This document shows, in pieces, positions 53,200 through 62,670 of a stretch of 64,000 nucleotides of DNA. The stretch is from contig JAFIGT010000027.1 in the NCBI GenBank assembly GCA_017849585.1, forward strand, positions 26,699 through 90,698. The letters run 5' to 3'. The first letter of the stretch is position 1. Each line of letters opens with the position of its first letter. The translations under genes were made by a program, and so were the position numbers. The notes under the pieces are model-generated. The model did not search any database. It saw only the letters and a list, made by a program, of their open reading frames with translations, and was not told the origin of the DNA. The stretch comes from Verrucomicrobium sp. GTDB taxonomy: Bacteria; Verrucomicrobiota; Verrucomicrobiia; Methylacidiphilales; UBA1321.

Positions 53200-53940
53200 G
53201 TGAAGAGGAAATGGCGGCGGCCCTACGCCTTCACTTTGGTTGAGTTAATGGTTGTCGTCGGGATTATCGGTGTGCTCGCTACGCTCGCCTTTCCGGCATT
53301 GATGCGAGCACTTGAAACGGGACGCAGTTCGACTTGCTTGTCGAATCTCAAGCAATTGGCTACAGGATGTCTCGCCTACAGCTCGGAAAATGATGGAGTG
53401 CTTGTGCCGATTTGTTCGGGAACTGGCGCGGCCGATGGCAAGACATGGCGGCTGTTGATTTCTCCTTATGTGGGTACGGGTGCCGCGGTTTTTCGTTGCC
53501 CCTCGGACCGGATTGGGCGTTCGGAACAATTCAATGCATCGCGGGGCTTGATGCCAAGCTCTTATGGATTGAACTACAACAAGGCGAAAATCGGTTCGGT
53601 GGTCATATCTCAATTACATGAATACCTTGGTCAAAATCCGGGGCGGCGATTAACTTCAGTGCGTGAACCGTCTGCCACGATCATGTTATCCGACATTGGT
53701 TATGTGCAAAATCCATCCGCTTCGCCCGAGGCGTGGAAAGAGGCGGGTTCGCGCGGTGGCAATTTTGGCTATGCGCGGTTCCCCGGCGATACATCCGATC
53801 CGTGGATGATCTATCCACGCCATGCGGGCATGAAGTCCAACGTGGCGTACTACGATGGGCATGCGGCGAGTGTGAATTTTATGGAAGAGATCATCGCTCA
53901 TCCGGGTACGGACGCGGCATGCCTCTACGATAACAATTAG
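53200..53940 (+). CDS. Prepilin-type pseudopilin with H-X9-DG-like motif
   Basis: Protein of 246 residues with a prepilin leader ending in YAFTLVELMVVVGIIGVLATL. The rest is typical of the large planctomycete/verrucomicrobial DUF1559-like pseudopilins, with SNLKQLATGCLAYSSENDG after the helix and HAGMKSNVAYYDGH near the end, a variant with ten rather than nine residues before DG. It uses a GTG start at 53200; no ATG lies upstream in frame at a useful place. It lies between a PEP-CTERM protein and a secreted lectin-like protein, and is probably part of type II secretion or surface display. Confidence 0.88.
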   Translation: MKRKWRRPYAFTLVELMVVVGIIGVLATLAFPALMRALETGRSSTCLSNLKQLATGCLAYSSENDGVLVPICSGTGAADGKTWRLLISPYVGTGAAVFRCPSDRIGRSEQFNASRGLMPSSYGLNYNKAKIGSVVISQLHEYLGQNPGRRLTSVREPSATIMLSDIGYVQNPSASPEAWKEAGSRGGNFGYARFPGDTSDPWMIYPRHAGMKSNVAYYDGHAASVNFMEEIIAHPGTDAACLYDNN

Positions 53941-53958
53941 ACTTGGTGAGTAACACGT

Positions 53959-54645
53959 ATGACGCGGATGATAAGAATTGGATTTTGTTTGATCGTCTGG
54001 ATGCCCCTTTTTGTATGCGGCGCGGATCTCGACGTGCGCGAGGCCTTTCCGGTGAACGAGGCCGACAGCGGCCGCAAGCTCGATGGTCTCGAGTTGTCGG
54101 GAGGGCTTTCTTGGACGGCGAGTCCTGGTATTCTGGTGATCCGCAAGAATAATGAAGCCTACGCTTCGTTTGCCGACAAAGGGTCGGCCATCGCCAAGTT
54201 GCCAGTGGGGGAAGGGGCAAAAGTCATTCGCGTGGAAGCACGGCTGCATCCCCGAAAAATCGATGATAGTGGTACCTGGCTGGCGGTGGGAATGGGAAAT
54301 CCCAAGGACTTTTCCGCTGGACTGACTTGGGGCGGCGGCGTCTTTATGCTCGTGAATACGTCGGGGCAGGTGGAGTGCTTTTATAATGCGGGAACCAAAC
54401 CGGCGCGTATCAAGGGAGTGAATCCGAAGAACGTCAACCTGGATGACTTCAATTTGTTGGCCGTGGAATACGAGCGATCGGGAAATCGCGTGTCGATGTT
54501 TGTGAACGGTGTGCCGGTAATCGAGCGTTTTGATCTTGGTGCTTTTTCTTTTACACCCGAGACCAAGTGGGCGGGATTTTCCGGATTCGGTCAGCCTGCG
54601 AATCAAAAAAGTGTCGTGGATTTCATGCTCAAGGTGGAGCGTTGA
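53959..54645 (+). CDS. Secreted concanavalin-A-like (DUF1080-type) protein
   Basis: Protein of 228 residues with a signal peptide (MTRMIRIGFCLIVWMPLFVCG, cleavage near GAD). The remainder is a beta-sandwich like those of laminarinase-like lectins and DUF1080 proteins: WTASPGILVIRKNNE, VEARLHPRKIDDSGTW, LLAVEYERSGNRVSMFVNG and a C-terminal VVDFMLKVER strand. The family often binds or cleaves sugars, with 3-keto-glycosides among known DUF1080 substrates, but no catalytic residue stands out. It comes 19 bases after the pseudopilin gene and before a GH5 gene, which suggests one polysaccharide-use locus. Confidence 0.65.
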   Translation: MTRMIRIGFCLIVWMPLFVCGADLDVREAFPVNEADSGRKLDGLELSGGLSWTASPGILVIRKNNEAYASFADKGSAIAKLPVGEGAKVIRVEARLHPRKIDDSGTWLAVGMGNPKDFSAGLTWGGGVFMLVNTSGQVECFYNAGTKPARIKGVNPKNVNLDDFNLLAVEYERSGNRVSMFVNGVPVIERFDLGAFSFTPETKWAGFSGFGQPANQKSVVDFMLKVER

Positions 54646-54737
54646 GACCGGGCGTGGTCGATGGGCGTGACTGCTAAAAATGGCGACCTGCGGCAATTCT
54701 TAGCCGTGACGCTGAGTCGCAAGAAAAGGATTAAATC

Positions 54738-56396
54738 ATGGTAAATGAAGGGATGTTTCAGGGCGTGCGTAGGCTGATTTTCGCGGCGCTGTTGACCGGC
54801 CTGAGTTCGCTTCCAGCCGCGGACAAAGTATGGCATGAGGGCGATGTCTTTTATAAGCTGGATTTGACCGATGTTCGTGTTCGGAGCGCCCTCCAGGCGC
54901 AAGGGGCGGAAATAGTCAACGAAGGTCCCAGTGCTGAACTCTGCCTGCGGATCACCTCGCCAGCGGGGCAGGCGGGAAACCCGCGCAAGATGGTATCGAT
55001 TCCGGTGGATTTGTGTTCGTTGCAAGGCGTACGGGTTTGCCTGACCGGTATTGTGCGCGGTGAAAACATCCAGAGCACGGACCCGGCGATGCCTTTAGCC
55101 AAATGGCGCGGCGCGAAATGCCAGCTTAACTTTGATTCTCCCTCGCGCGGTAAGCGCTGGTACGATGAGCCGAATCTTCATGGCACATTTCCTTGGCGAT
55201 CGGTGGGAGCCATCGGTGGAGTCGCGGAGGATGTGGCGAAAGGACAGATTGCCCTCGGGGTGGAAGGGGCGACGGGAACTGTCTGGATTTCGAATGTACG
55301 TTTGACGGTGTTGCAGCCTCAGGCTCTGCGGGAGATTCCGACGAATGCCGAGAACAGTTTGACTCAAAAGAGGACGTGCCTGCGCGGAGTGATGTCGCCC
55401 AATTACTTTGCTCAGCAGGACTTCGCCGATCTCGCTGGCTGGAAGGTTAATCTCGTGCGCTGGCAGGTGGGTGGTGGAGAGAAGAATCTGGCGGTTTACG
55501 ACGAATGGTTTGAGGGAAAGCTGGGCGATCTTGGCCAGGCTCTGGATGCGGCGCAGGCCAACGGAATCAAGCTGGCGGTCGATCTGCACTTGCCGCCCGG
55601 CGGACGTTATCCCGATGCCACACTGAAGATGGTGATCGAGGAAAAATATCAGCAGGAATTCATCGCCAATTGGGAACGCATTGCGCGGCGGTTCAAGGAT
55701 CACCCGGCATTGTGGGCGTATGACCTCATCAATGAACCGGTGCAGAATCGTCCTTCTCCGGCTGGAGTAGGTGATTGGCTGGAAATTCAGGTCAAGGCGG
55801 CGAAGGCGATTCGCGCGATTGACAGTAAAACGCCAATCATTATTGAAGTTGATCAATGGGACTCGCCGGATTCTTTTGCTTGGTTGCAACCGGTGGATGT
55901 ACCGAATGTCATTTATCAGGCGCATATGTATTGGCCGGGCGCTTACACACATCAAGGCGTGAAGACGGATCAAGGTGTGGCCAAGGACAAGGATTTCACC
56001 AAGAACAGTCTTACTTATCCTGGCATGATCGAGGGAAAGCAGGTTGATCGGGAAGCATTGCGGCGTTATCTGGAGCCGGTGCGACGCTTTCAACTGGCGC
56101 ACAATGCGCGCATTTACATTGGCGAATTTAGCGCGGCCCGTTGGGCACCAGGAGCCGCCACCTATCTGGATGATTGCATCTCCATTTTCGAAGAGTATGG
56201 CTGGGACTGGACCTACCACGCGTTTCGGGAATGGCCGGGCTGGAGTGTCGAACACGCTGATCTCCCGTATGACCGGTCGAATCATCCGAAGGCAACACAA
56301 CCGACGGAGCGGTTCCTGGTATTGCAAAAATGGTTTGCGAAAAATGAGATCGCCGGAAAGTCCGCTGTGGCTGAGAATGCAGCGAATCGGAAATGA
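54738..56396 (+). CDS. Secreted GH5-type glycoside hydrolase
   Basis: Protein of 552 residues with a signal peptide (LIFAALLTGLSSLPAADK). Residues about 35-195 look like a carbohydrate-binding beta domain. The C-terminal part is a TIM-barrel glycosidase of clan A, GH5-like. The acid/base Glu is E333 in WAYDLINEP and the nucleophile is E463 in IYIGEFSAARW, with YQAHMYWPG between them. These are the two strands expected of cellulase-type GH5 enzymes. It probably cleaves a beta-linked glucan or mannan outside the cytoplasm. The precise subfamily is not determinable here. Confidence 0.88.
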   Translation: MVNEGMFQGVRRLIFAALLTGLSSLPAADKVWHEGDVFYKLDLTDVRVRSALQAQGAEIVNEGPSAELCLRITSPAGQAGNPRKMVSIPVDLCSLQGVRVCLTGIVRGENIQSTDPAMPLAKWRGAKCQLNFDSPSRGKRWYDEPNLHGTFPWRSVGAIGGVAEDVAKGQIALGVEGATGTVWISNVRLTVLQPQALREIPTNAENSLTQKRTCLRGVMSPNYFAQQDFADLAGWKVNLVRWQVGGGEKNLAVYDEWFEGKLGDLGQALDAAQANGIKLAVDLHLPPGGRYPDATLKMVIEEKYQQEFIANWERIARRFKDHPALWAYDLINEPVQNRPSPAGVGDWLEIQVKAAKAIRAIDSKTPIIIEVDQWDSPDSFAWLQPVDVPNVIYQAHMYWPGAYTHQGVKTDQGVAKDKDFTKNSLTYPGMIEGKQVDREALRRYLEPVRRFQLAHNARIYIGEFSAARWAPGAATYLDDCISIFEEYGWDWTYHAFREWPGWSVEHADLPYDRSNHPKATQPTERFLVLQKWFAKNEIAGKSAVAENAANRK

Positions 56397-56446
56397 CCGC
56401 CGGAATCAAGTAGAGACGGAGGAGGGAATTCCTTCGAGCAGGATTA

Positions 56447-58213
56447 ATGATGAAAGAAAATGTTGCGGCTTGTTTGCAGGCTCATGAAAGCCGCTGTCGA
56501 GCCTTGTTGGAACGCGAAGCAAGCGGCCCCATTGAGCTGCCTTCTCTCGATAATCTGATTCATCATCTTTATCCCATGGCGGTGGGGCGGCACCTTGCAG
56601 AAGGAAATGCGATTTTACGAAAGCTGGCTGAATGGATGGATCATCCGTTGGGCGGTGTTGGCAATCCGCAGGGTGAATGTGATTTTGTGGCTTTGAAGTT
56701 GTGTCGTTTCTGGCATCTGTTTCGAGAAAGTTCAGTTCTGGAACCGAATACGGTGGGGAAGATTCGTGACTTTTATTTGCGGCATAATTTCGCCAGTCAT
56801 TATCAATCCGAGAACCATGCACTAATTTTTCACACCGCGCGCTATCTCATGGCGCAGGAGTTGAGCCAGGAATTTTTTCAGACGTACGGCAAGACCGGTG
56901 CAGAATTGATTCCGCTTGAGGTGGAATGGTTGACGCGTTATTTGCGTCACCGGGCGCAACATGGGTGGGGGGAATTTGATTCATCGGTCTACATGTGCCC
57001 CGACTGGGAATGTCTCTGTGGATTGTATGATTATGCCCAGGATCCTGTATTGAAGGAGATGGTTGGAAGGATGATGAATCTGCTTTTGGCCGACATGGCG
57101 GTGGATTCGCTTCAGGGCATGTATGCCGGGGCGCATGGACGCATTTACCCCTTGCAGGCGTTGGATCATGCGTCGGAACCGACCCGGGTCTTGCAATACA
57201 TTTACTTTGGATTGTTCGAACCGACGGAAGTGACGGGACATAATTTTTTGCTGGATGCAGCAGTGTGCACCTTTCGTCCGCATCCGGCGGTAATTGATCT
57301 CGCCTTGAATCGAGCAGAGGCATACGAGAACCGCGAACGAAAGCATCTGCACAATCTCGCAGATGTATTGCCTCTGGAACCTCTCGAAGGCAGCGTGCGC
57401 AAGTACACATACTGGACCCCGGATTATGCGATGGGAGCGGTGCAGTTTCAGGACGCTTACCCGGTGAACTCTTCGCGTCCTTGCGACTGCCTGAGTCACC
57501 CCATGATGGCTTTGCATGGCCGGGTGGACCCCGGTCAATCCTGCACCCACGAGTATGCGCACCATCAGCAGCACCAGTGGGATTTGAGTTTTGCAGCGCG
57601 ACCGGATGCCCGACTTTTTACGCATCATCCGGGTCAGGATGGAACTCACAATTACTGGACCGGAGATCGTCGCTGCGGCTGCGGTCATTTTTTTCAGAAC
57701 AAGACCGCGCTCGTGGCTTTATATGATATTTCACAGGATCAGGCGTTGCCATGGATACACGCTTATGTACCGAAATCGGCCTTCGATGAAATGGTTGAGC
57801 GTGACGGAGCCATTTTTGTTCGTTCACAGGTGACGGTGGCCGCTCTGCTTATTCTTCCTCACTATCGATGGACGATGGAAGGCGAGTGGAAGGATCGGGA
57901 AGTGATCAGTGACGGTCTGCGCCATGGTGTGATTTGCGAGGTGGGATCGCTCGTGGACTTTGGAAGCTTTGCGGCATTTCAAAAGGAAATTCTCGATAAT
58001 GCCATTCGTTACGATGAATCAGCAATGACTCTGGCCTACGCATCGAAGCGCGCCGGGCTTCTCGAAATTGATACCCAGGGTAAGCGTCAATGGAACGGGA
58101 AGCCGGTAGACCTTAACTACGCGACCTACGATAGTCCGCACCTGCGCTCGATCTGGAAGAGTGGTCAAATTGAAGTGATTGGCAGTAGCGAACGACTCAA
58201 GCTTGAATTTTAG
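56447..58213 (+). CDS. Cytoplasmic protein with probable (alpha/alpha) barrel fold
   Basis: Protein of 588 residues without a signal peptide. The N-terminal 300 residues have the paired-helix pattern of (alpha/alpha)6 toroids found in polysaccharide lyases and some hydrolases (for example FASHYQSENHALIFHTARYL and WGEFDSSVYMCPDWECLCGL, given by key blocks SENHALIFHTARY and GEFDSSVYMCPDW). The second half is beta-rich, as in heparinase II/III-like enzymes. The S-x-N-H and H-x-Q-H-Q-W-D motifs are candidate active-site parts. It follows the GH5 gene by 50 bases. I cannot name the substrate. Start could be ATG 56447 or 56450. Confidence 0.6.
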   Translation: MMKENVAACLQAHESRCRALLEREASGPIELPSLDNLIHHLYPMAVGRHLAEGNAILRKLAEWMDHPLGGVGNPQGECDFVALKLCRFWHLFRESSVLEPNTVGKIRDFYLRHNFASHYQSENHALIFHTARYLMAQELSQEFFQTYGKTGAELIPLEVEWLTRYLRHRAQHGWGEFDSSVYMCPDWECLCGLYDYAQDPVLKEMVGRMMNLLLADMAVDSLQGMYAGAHGRIYPLQALDHASEPTRVLQYIYFGLFEPTEVTGHNFLLDAAVCTFRPHPAVIDLALNRAEAYENRERKHLHNLADVLPLEPLEGSVRKYTYWTPDYAMGAVQFQDAYPVNSSRPCDCLSHPMMALHGRVDPGQSCTHEYAHHQQHQWDLSFAARPDARLFTHHPGQDGTHNYWTGDRRCGCGHFFQNKTALVALYDISQDQALPWIHAYVPKSAFDEMVERDGAIFVRSQVTVAALLILPHYRWTMEGEWKDREVISDGLRHGVICEVGSLVDFGSFAAFQKEILDNAIRYDESAMTLAYASKRAGLLEIDTQGKRQWNGKPVDLNYATYDSPHLRSIWKSGQIEVIGSSERLKLEF

Positions 58214-58484
58214 TGCCGCGCCATAAACCTCCGACATGCAGGGTTCTGGAGTTACAGGCACGGGACATATGGCGCGTCGTCGTCCAGATGACACGACCTG
58301 GCATCTACGTCTGGAGATCGAGGCAACCCCATCTGGGGCAATTAGTCGTATATGATCGGTAACACGACGCATCACTCTGAGCGTGACTAATGCCGTTAGA
58401 GGGGTAGCATACGCATAGAATGAAGTATTGACCTGCTGACTGGATTTTCTCGTTGGCGGGAGTATCGAGAAAAGGGGCTTTGTT

Positions 58485-61151
58485 TTGGAAAGGCAAAGAA
58501 TCATCAGTTGCGTCTGGTCTACGCGTGGAAGGAGCTACGCTGCAGCGATATTGGTTACGCTTGCCACGCTGGGGGTGCGATTGGTGTTTAAGGATTGGTT
58601 TGCCGATCGCCCGGTTTTGATTCTCTTTTTGATACCCATCATCATTTCTTCCTATTGGGGTGGACTTGGCCCCGGCATGGTATCGACTATCTTGTCGGCA
58701 TTAGTCGCCGACTATTTTCTGATTCCCCCCATCGGTAGTCTGGAATTCGGGCGGTTTGTGGATTTTTCGCAATGGTGCCTTCTCGCTGTCGCGGGGATAT
58801 TGATCAGTTTGTTGAACGAACGGCTGCATCGGTTGCGCTGGCAGGCGGAGGCGCTGGCCTTGAAGTCCAGACAGGCCGAGGAACGTTTTCGACAATTAGC
58901 GGAGGCGTTGCCGCAACTGGTTTGGACGACTAATGCGGAGGGGGAATGCGAGTATCTAAGTCCCCAATGGCTGGAATATACCGGGGCTTCGATGGAATCT
59001 CAACTCGGACTAGGTTGGATCGAGGTGATTCATCCGGACGACCGCACGCGCACGCTCGAAGAAAAGCATAGGGCGTTGGATACCAAAAATGAATTTCGCG
59101 TGGAATACCGAATTCGTCGTCACGACGGTTGCTATCGCTGGTTTGATACGCGAGCCGTGCCCTTGCGCGACGCGAAAGGACGGATTATTAAATGGATCGG
59201 GTCCAGTACCGATATTCAGGATCAACGGGAGGTGCAGGAAGAACTGCGCAAGGGCGAACAACGATTTCGCACGGTGGTGGAGACAGGGCCTGATGCGATC
59301 TTTATTCAGACTCGAGGATGCTTTGCCTATCTGAATCCCACTGCGGTGCGGTTATTTGGCGCAACCAGCGCAGAGCAACTTATCGGGCGATCCGTACTGG
59401 ATCATTTTCACCCCGACTACCGTGACGCAGTTCGCCAACGTATTCAGCAACTCAATCAGGAGCATCAAGTGGCTCCACTAGTCAACGAACAAATCATACG
59501 CTGCAACGGAGAGGCCGTGGATGTGGAAGTGTCAGCGGTCCCTTTCGTGTATAAGGGAGAGCATGGAGCTCTGGTTTTCGCGAGGGACATTACGCTGCGC
59601 AAGAAAGTGGAGCAGCAGCTTCTATTGCGTGGCAGCGCTCTGAAAGCGGCCGCCAACAGCATTGCCATTTTGGACAACCGCGGAGAGATCATCTGGATCA
59701 ATCCGGCTTTTACGAAGCTGACAGGTTACGATGAGTCGGAGGTGTTCGGCAAAAGCTTGCGTCTGACCCGGACGGAGGCTCAGGACGAAGCCTTTTACAC
59801 GGGGATGTGGCAGTCCGTTATCACGGGCAATGTCTGGCGTGGCGAACTTCAGGGACGTCGTAAAGATGGTAGTGTTTATACGGAAGAAATGACCATCACG
59901 CCAGTGTATGACGAGGATCGACGCATTACACATTTCATTGCCGTGAAACAGGATATCTCCGCGCGCAAAACGGCCGAGGAGGATCGTAAACGATTGGAGG
60001 CTCAGCTTCTCCAGGCGCAAAAGATGGAGGCGATTGGTCGTTTCTCCGGTGGCATTGCCCACGATTTTAACAATATTCTGGCGGCCGTGGCTGGCAATGC
60101 CCGGATTGCCAGCGAAGAGTTGCCACCGGCGCATTCCGCTCGGACTCAGATTGAGGAAATTGAAAAAGCGGTGATTCGCGCGCGTGATCTGGTGCGTCGA
60201 CTGCTCACCTTTACGCGCCATGAGGAATCGGTTCGAGTCCCGATGGATCTGCCCTTGGCCATTGAAGAAGCGGTCAGGATGTTGCGTCCGCTGTTGCCGG
60301 CGATGATCGAGATTCGGTCACGTTGTATTGGCCCTATTCCTCGCATCAGCGGGGATGCGACACAGATTCACCAGATTATCATGAATCTCGGTACAAATGC
60401 GATGTATGCGATGGCCGATCTGGGTGGTGTGCTTGAATTGGATCTGGAAGCCGTGACGATTGATGCAACCCAGGCCCGAGAGACGCCGGAGCTTTCCGAA
60501 GGGCGATTCGTTCGCTTGACGGTGTGCGACACGGGGTGCGGCATGGACGACTCCACGGCGGAGCACATTTTCGAACCCTTCTTTACGACCAAGGGCGTGG
60601 GAGAGGGCACTGGGCTGGGACTCTCGATGGTGCACGGTATTATGAAAAGCCATAAAGGTGTCATCACGGTCTACAGCTTGGCGGGTCGCGGCACCATTTT
60701 TCGTCTGTATTTTCCCGCGATGGAAGCGCCTAATGAACGCACGCCGACAGCGCCTTCAACCATTCCGCACGGGCATGGTGAGCACATTCTTTATGTGGAT
60801 GATGAAAAGGCATTGGTCACGGTCTCCAAGATGATCATCAAAAAACTCGGTTATCAGGTGACCGGCTTTACCAATCCGGCGGAGGCTCTCGAGTCATTTC
60901 GCGCCAATCCGAATGCTTATGACGCCATCATCAGCGACTATTCCATGCCGGGGATCACAGGTTTCAACCTAATCAAGTCGATGCGCGACATCCGGCCTCA
61001 TTTCCCGGCGGCGTTGGCCAGTGGTTATGTCCGGGACCAAGACACGGATGCCGCGTTCAAAGCCGGGGTGAAACATTTTATCGCCAAACCGAGCACGATT
61101 GACGAGTTGGCCAACGTATTGCAGCAGATTCTGTCAGAGAAGCCGGAGTGA
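58485..61151 (+). CDS. Hybrid sensor histidine kinase with PAS domains and receiver
   Basis: Protein of 888 residues from a TTG start. It has an N-terminal KdpD-like DUF4118 membrane part (about residues 15-105) and three PAS domains at about 130-250, 265-385 and 390-510. The kinase core has HisKA-type His526 in GGIAHDFNNIL and an ATPase domain with the N box in IIMNLGTNAMYA and the G boxes VCDTGCGMD and GTGLGLSM. A C-terminal receiver has Asp818 in IISDYSMPG. It lacks an adjacent DNA-binding response regulator, so the phosphate may pass to a partner outside this locus. Signal input is unknown. Confidence 0.92.
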   Translation: MERQRIISCVWSTRGRSYAAAILVTLATLGVRLVFKDWFADRPVLILFLIPIIISSYWGGLGPGMVSTILSALVADYFLIPPIGSLEFGRFVDFSQWCLLAVAGILISLLNERLHRLRWQAEALALKSRQAEERFRQLAEALPQLVWTTNAEGECEYLSPQWLEYTGASMESQLGLGWIEVIHPDDRTRTLEEKHRALDTKNEFRVEYRIRRHDGCYRWFDTRAVPLRDAKGRIIKWIGSSTDIQDQREVQEELRKGEQRFRTVVETGPDAIFIQTRGCFAYLNPTAVRLFGATSAEQLIGRSVLDHFHPDYRDAVRQRIQQLNQEHQVAPLVNEQIIRCNGEAVDVEVSAVPFVYKGEHGALVFARDITLRKKVEQQLLLRGSALKAAANSIAILDNRGEIIWINPAFTKLTGYDESEVFGKSLRLTRTEAQDEAFYTGMWQSVITGNVWRGELQGRRKDGSVYTEEMTITPVYDEDRRITHFIAVKQDISARKTAEEDRKRLEAQLLQAQKMEAIGRFSGGIAHDFNNILAAVAGNARIASEELPPAHSARTQIEEIEKAVIRARDLVRRLLTFTRHEESVRVPMDLPLAIEEAVRMLRPLLPAMIEIRSRCIGPIPRISGDATQIHQIIMNLGTNAMYAMADLGGVLELDLEAVTIDATQARETPELSEGRFVRLTVCDTGCGMDDSTAEHIFEPFFTTKGVGEGTGLGLSMVHGIMKSHKGVITVYSLAGRGTIFRLYFPAMEAPNERTPTAPSTIPHGHGEHILYVDDEKALVTVSKMIIKKLGYQVTGFTNPAEALESFRANPNAYDAIISDYSMPGITGFNLIKSMRDIRPHFPAALASGYVRDQDTDAAFKAGVKHFIAKPSTIDELANVLQQILSEKPE

Positions 61152-61521
61152 ATCACTTGAACTGGGCGAAGGCAAAGGGCCGCCAGAGATCGCACGTGAC
61201 GTCAGCACCCACGACGAGTTCAACTGCATCCGTGTCGCCAGAGTAGAGTTATTTTCGGCAGGATAGATCGGGGCGTTGGGTGTGATCGATCGGAGGCCGA
61301 TAGCCCAGCCGCCGTTGTCAAACCGGCTGGGATGAGAGACTGAAAAAAGTGCCAACTTAGCGCCAAAATCACCCAACAAAAAGCATTGGGCATTAAAGTG
61401 CGCTCGAGAGGACTCGAACCTCCACTACCATTCCGCCCCATTGCTGATATCAATCTCCCTCTGAAAATACAAATTTAGACACCCAAAAACAAGGCTTTAC
61501 AGTCTTACTTTTGTTCTTACC
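61152..61521. other. Intergenic region containing a tRNA fragment
   Basis: About 370 bases before the second integrase. Apart from the tRNA 3' fragment at 61399-61423 no gene is supported; short minus-strand frames here show no conserved features. Confidence 0.5.
61399..61423 (-). repeat. 3' end of a tRNA gene (att site of second element)
   Basis: On the minus strand the bases give the T stem GGAGG, loop TTCGAGT and CCTCT, followed by acceptor strand CGAGCGC and discriminator A, with no encoded CCA. The acceptor sequence fits a tRNA starting GCGCTCG, as tRNA-Arg often does. The 5' two-thirds of the tRNA are absent. A fragment of this kind beside an integrase gene is what remains after integration at a tRNA 3' end. 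The complete tRNA should lie at the far end of the element, to the right of the window. Confidence 0.75.
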
Positions 61522-62670
61522 ATGTTTCGCATGGCGAGCGTATGGAGACATCCCAAGAGCAAGTACTGGTCAGCTTGTTGGACTGAGCGCGGCAGGCGCA
61601 TGAAACGATCCACCAAGGAGACAGACCGAAAAAAGGCCATGCAAACCGCCGTCTCTCTCGAGAAGGCCGCAGTCATGGCTGAGAGAGGAGCACTCACTGA
61701 GGCTTCTGCGCGTAATATCTTGGCCGACATCTTTCAAACATCCACAGGTCAACGCCTCAATTTTTACACCGTTCGTGCTTGGTTTGATTACTGGCTGCTG
61801 CAAGTTGAGGAAGGCCGCGCCGCAGGAAGCTACACCCGATACCAAAGCGTCAGCAATCGCTTCCTCGGTTTCCTTGGGGAGCGTTCTGAATCTGGTATTG
61901 AAACCATTCGACCAGATGAAATAGCTGCATTCCGCGCCTCTGAAGTTAAATCAGGACGAGGGGCTACCACTGCCAATGCCAACGTTAAGACGCTTGGTGT
62001 AGCCTTCGGACTAGCAAAACGACATGGCATCATCACAACCGATCCCACGAAAGCTTTAACTCCTCTTCGCAAAACTCAGAAGGGGGGAGGCAAAGAGCCC
62101 TTCACGATGGAAGAAGTTAAGGCTCTCGTTGCCGAGGGGAACGAAGGCGATAAGGAGTGGAAGACACTCATCCTCTGCGCATTTTATCTTGGTGGGCGAC
62201 TCCAGACAATGGCCACACTGCGCTGGTCTAATATCGACCTCGCCAAAAAGACTGCCAGCTTCCGTGAACGCAAAACAGGTTTGGCTATGACCATCCCCCT
62301 CCACCCCACCTTGGAGTCCCACCTATTGAGCCTCACTGCTCCAGATGCTGACGCCCCCCTCATGCCTCGTATTGCCGCCATGCCCTCTTCCGGCAGAAGT
62401 GGCCGCTCTGAGCAATTCAAGAAACTCATGGCACGGGCAGGCGTTACTGCCGCCAAGTTACAGGACGGCAAAGGAGCGGGGCACGATGTGTACTCGAAAA
62501 GTTTCCACTCGCTTCGCCGATCCTTCGTCACCGAGCAGGCAAATGCTGGAGTCGATATCGACATCCGCAAAAAATTGGCAGGCCATGCCAGCGATGAAAT
62601 GAGCGAACACTACACCACCCGCGATATCACAACTCTCAGAAAAGGCATCGACTCCTTACCCAACTTATGA
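61522..62670 (+). CDS. Tyrosine-type recombinase/integrase of second element
   Basis: Integrase of 382 residues. An N-terminal AP2-like part (MASVWRHPKSKYWSACWTE with RRMKRSTKET) precedes a core-binding SAM-like domain and the catalytic domain. The catalytic residues are Arg in YLGGRLQTMATLRW, Lys-containing strand FRERKTGLAMTIPL, the box FHSLRRSF (H-x-L-R-R), then AGHASDEMSEHYTTRD with the nucleophile Tyr. All are in place, so it should be active. It lies 99 bases from the tRNA fragment, the common arrangement for tRNA-targeting integrases. The next gene overlaps by four bases. Confidence 0.93.
   Translation: MFRMASVWRHPKSKYWSACWTERGRRMKRSTKETDRKKAMQTAVSLEKAAVMAERGALTEASARNILADIFQTSTGQRLNFYTVRAWFDYWLLQVEEGRAAGSYTRYQSVSNRFLGFLGERSESGIETIRPDEIAAFRASEVKSGRGATTANANVKTLGVAFGLAKRHGIITTDPTKALTPLRKTQKGGGKEPFTMEEVKALVAEGNEGDKEWKTLILCAFYLGGRLQTMATLRWSNIDLAKKTASFRERKTGLAMTIPLHPTLESHLLSLTAPDADAPLMPRIAAMPSSGRSGRSEQFKKLMARAGVTAAKLQDGKGAGHDVYSKSFHSLRRSFVTEQANAGVDIDIRKKLAGHASDEMSEHYTTRDITTLRKGIDSLPNL

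Noticed and set aside
55095..56327. Minus-strand frame of 410 codons opposite the GH5 gene
   Set aside because: The plus strand has clear catalytic motifs; the antisense product is Arg/Ile/His-rich low-complexity sequence.
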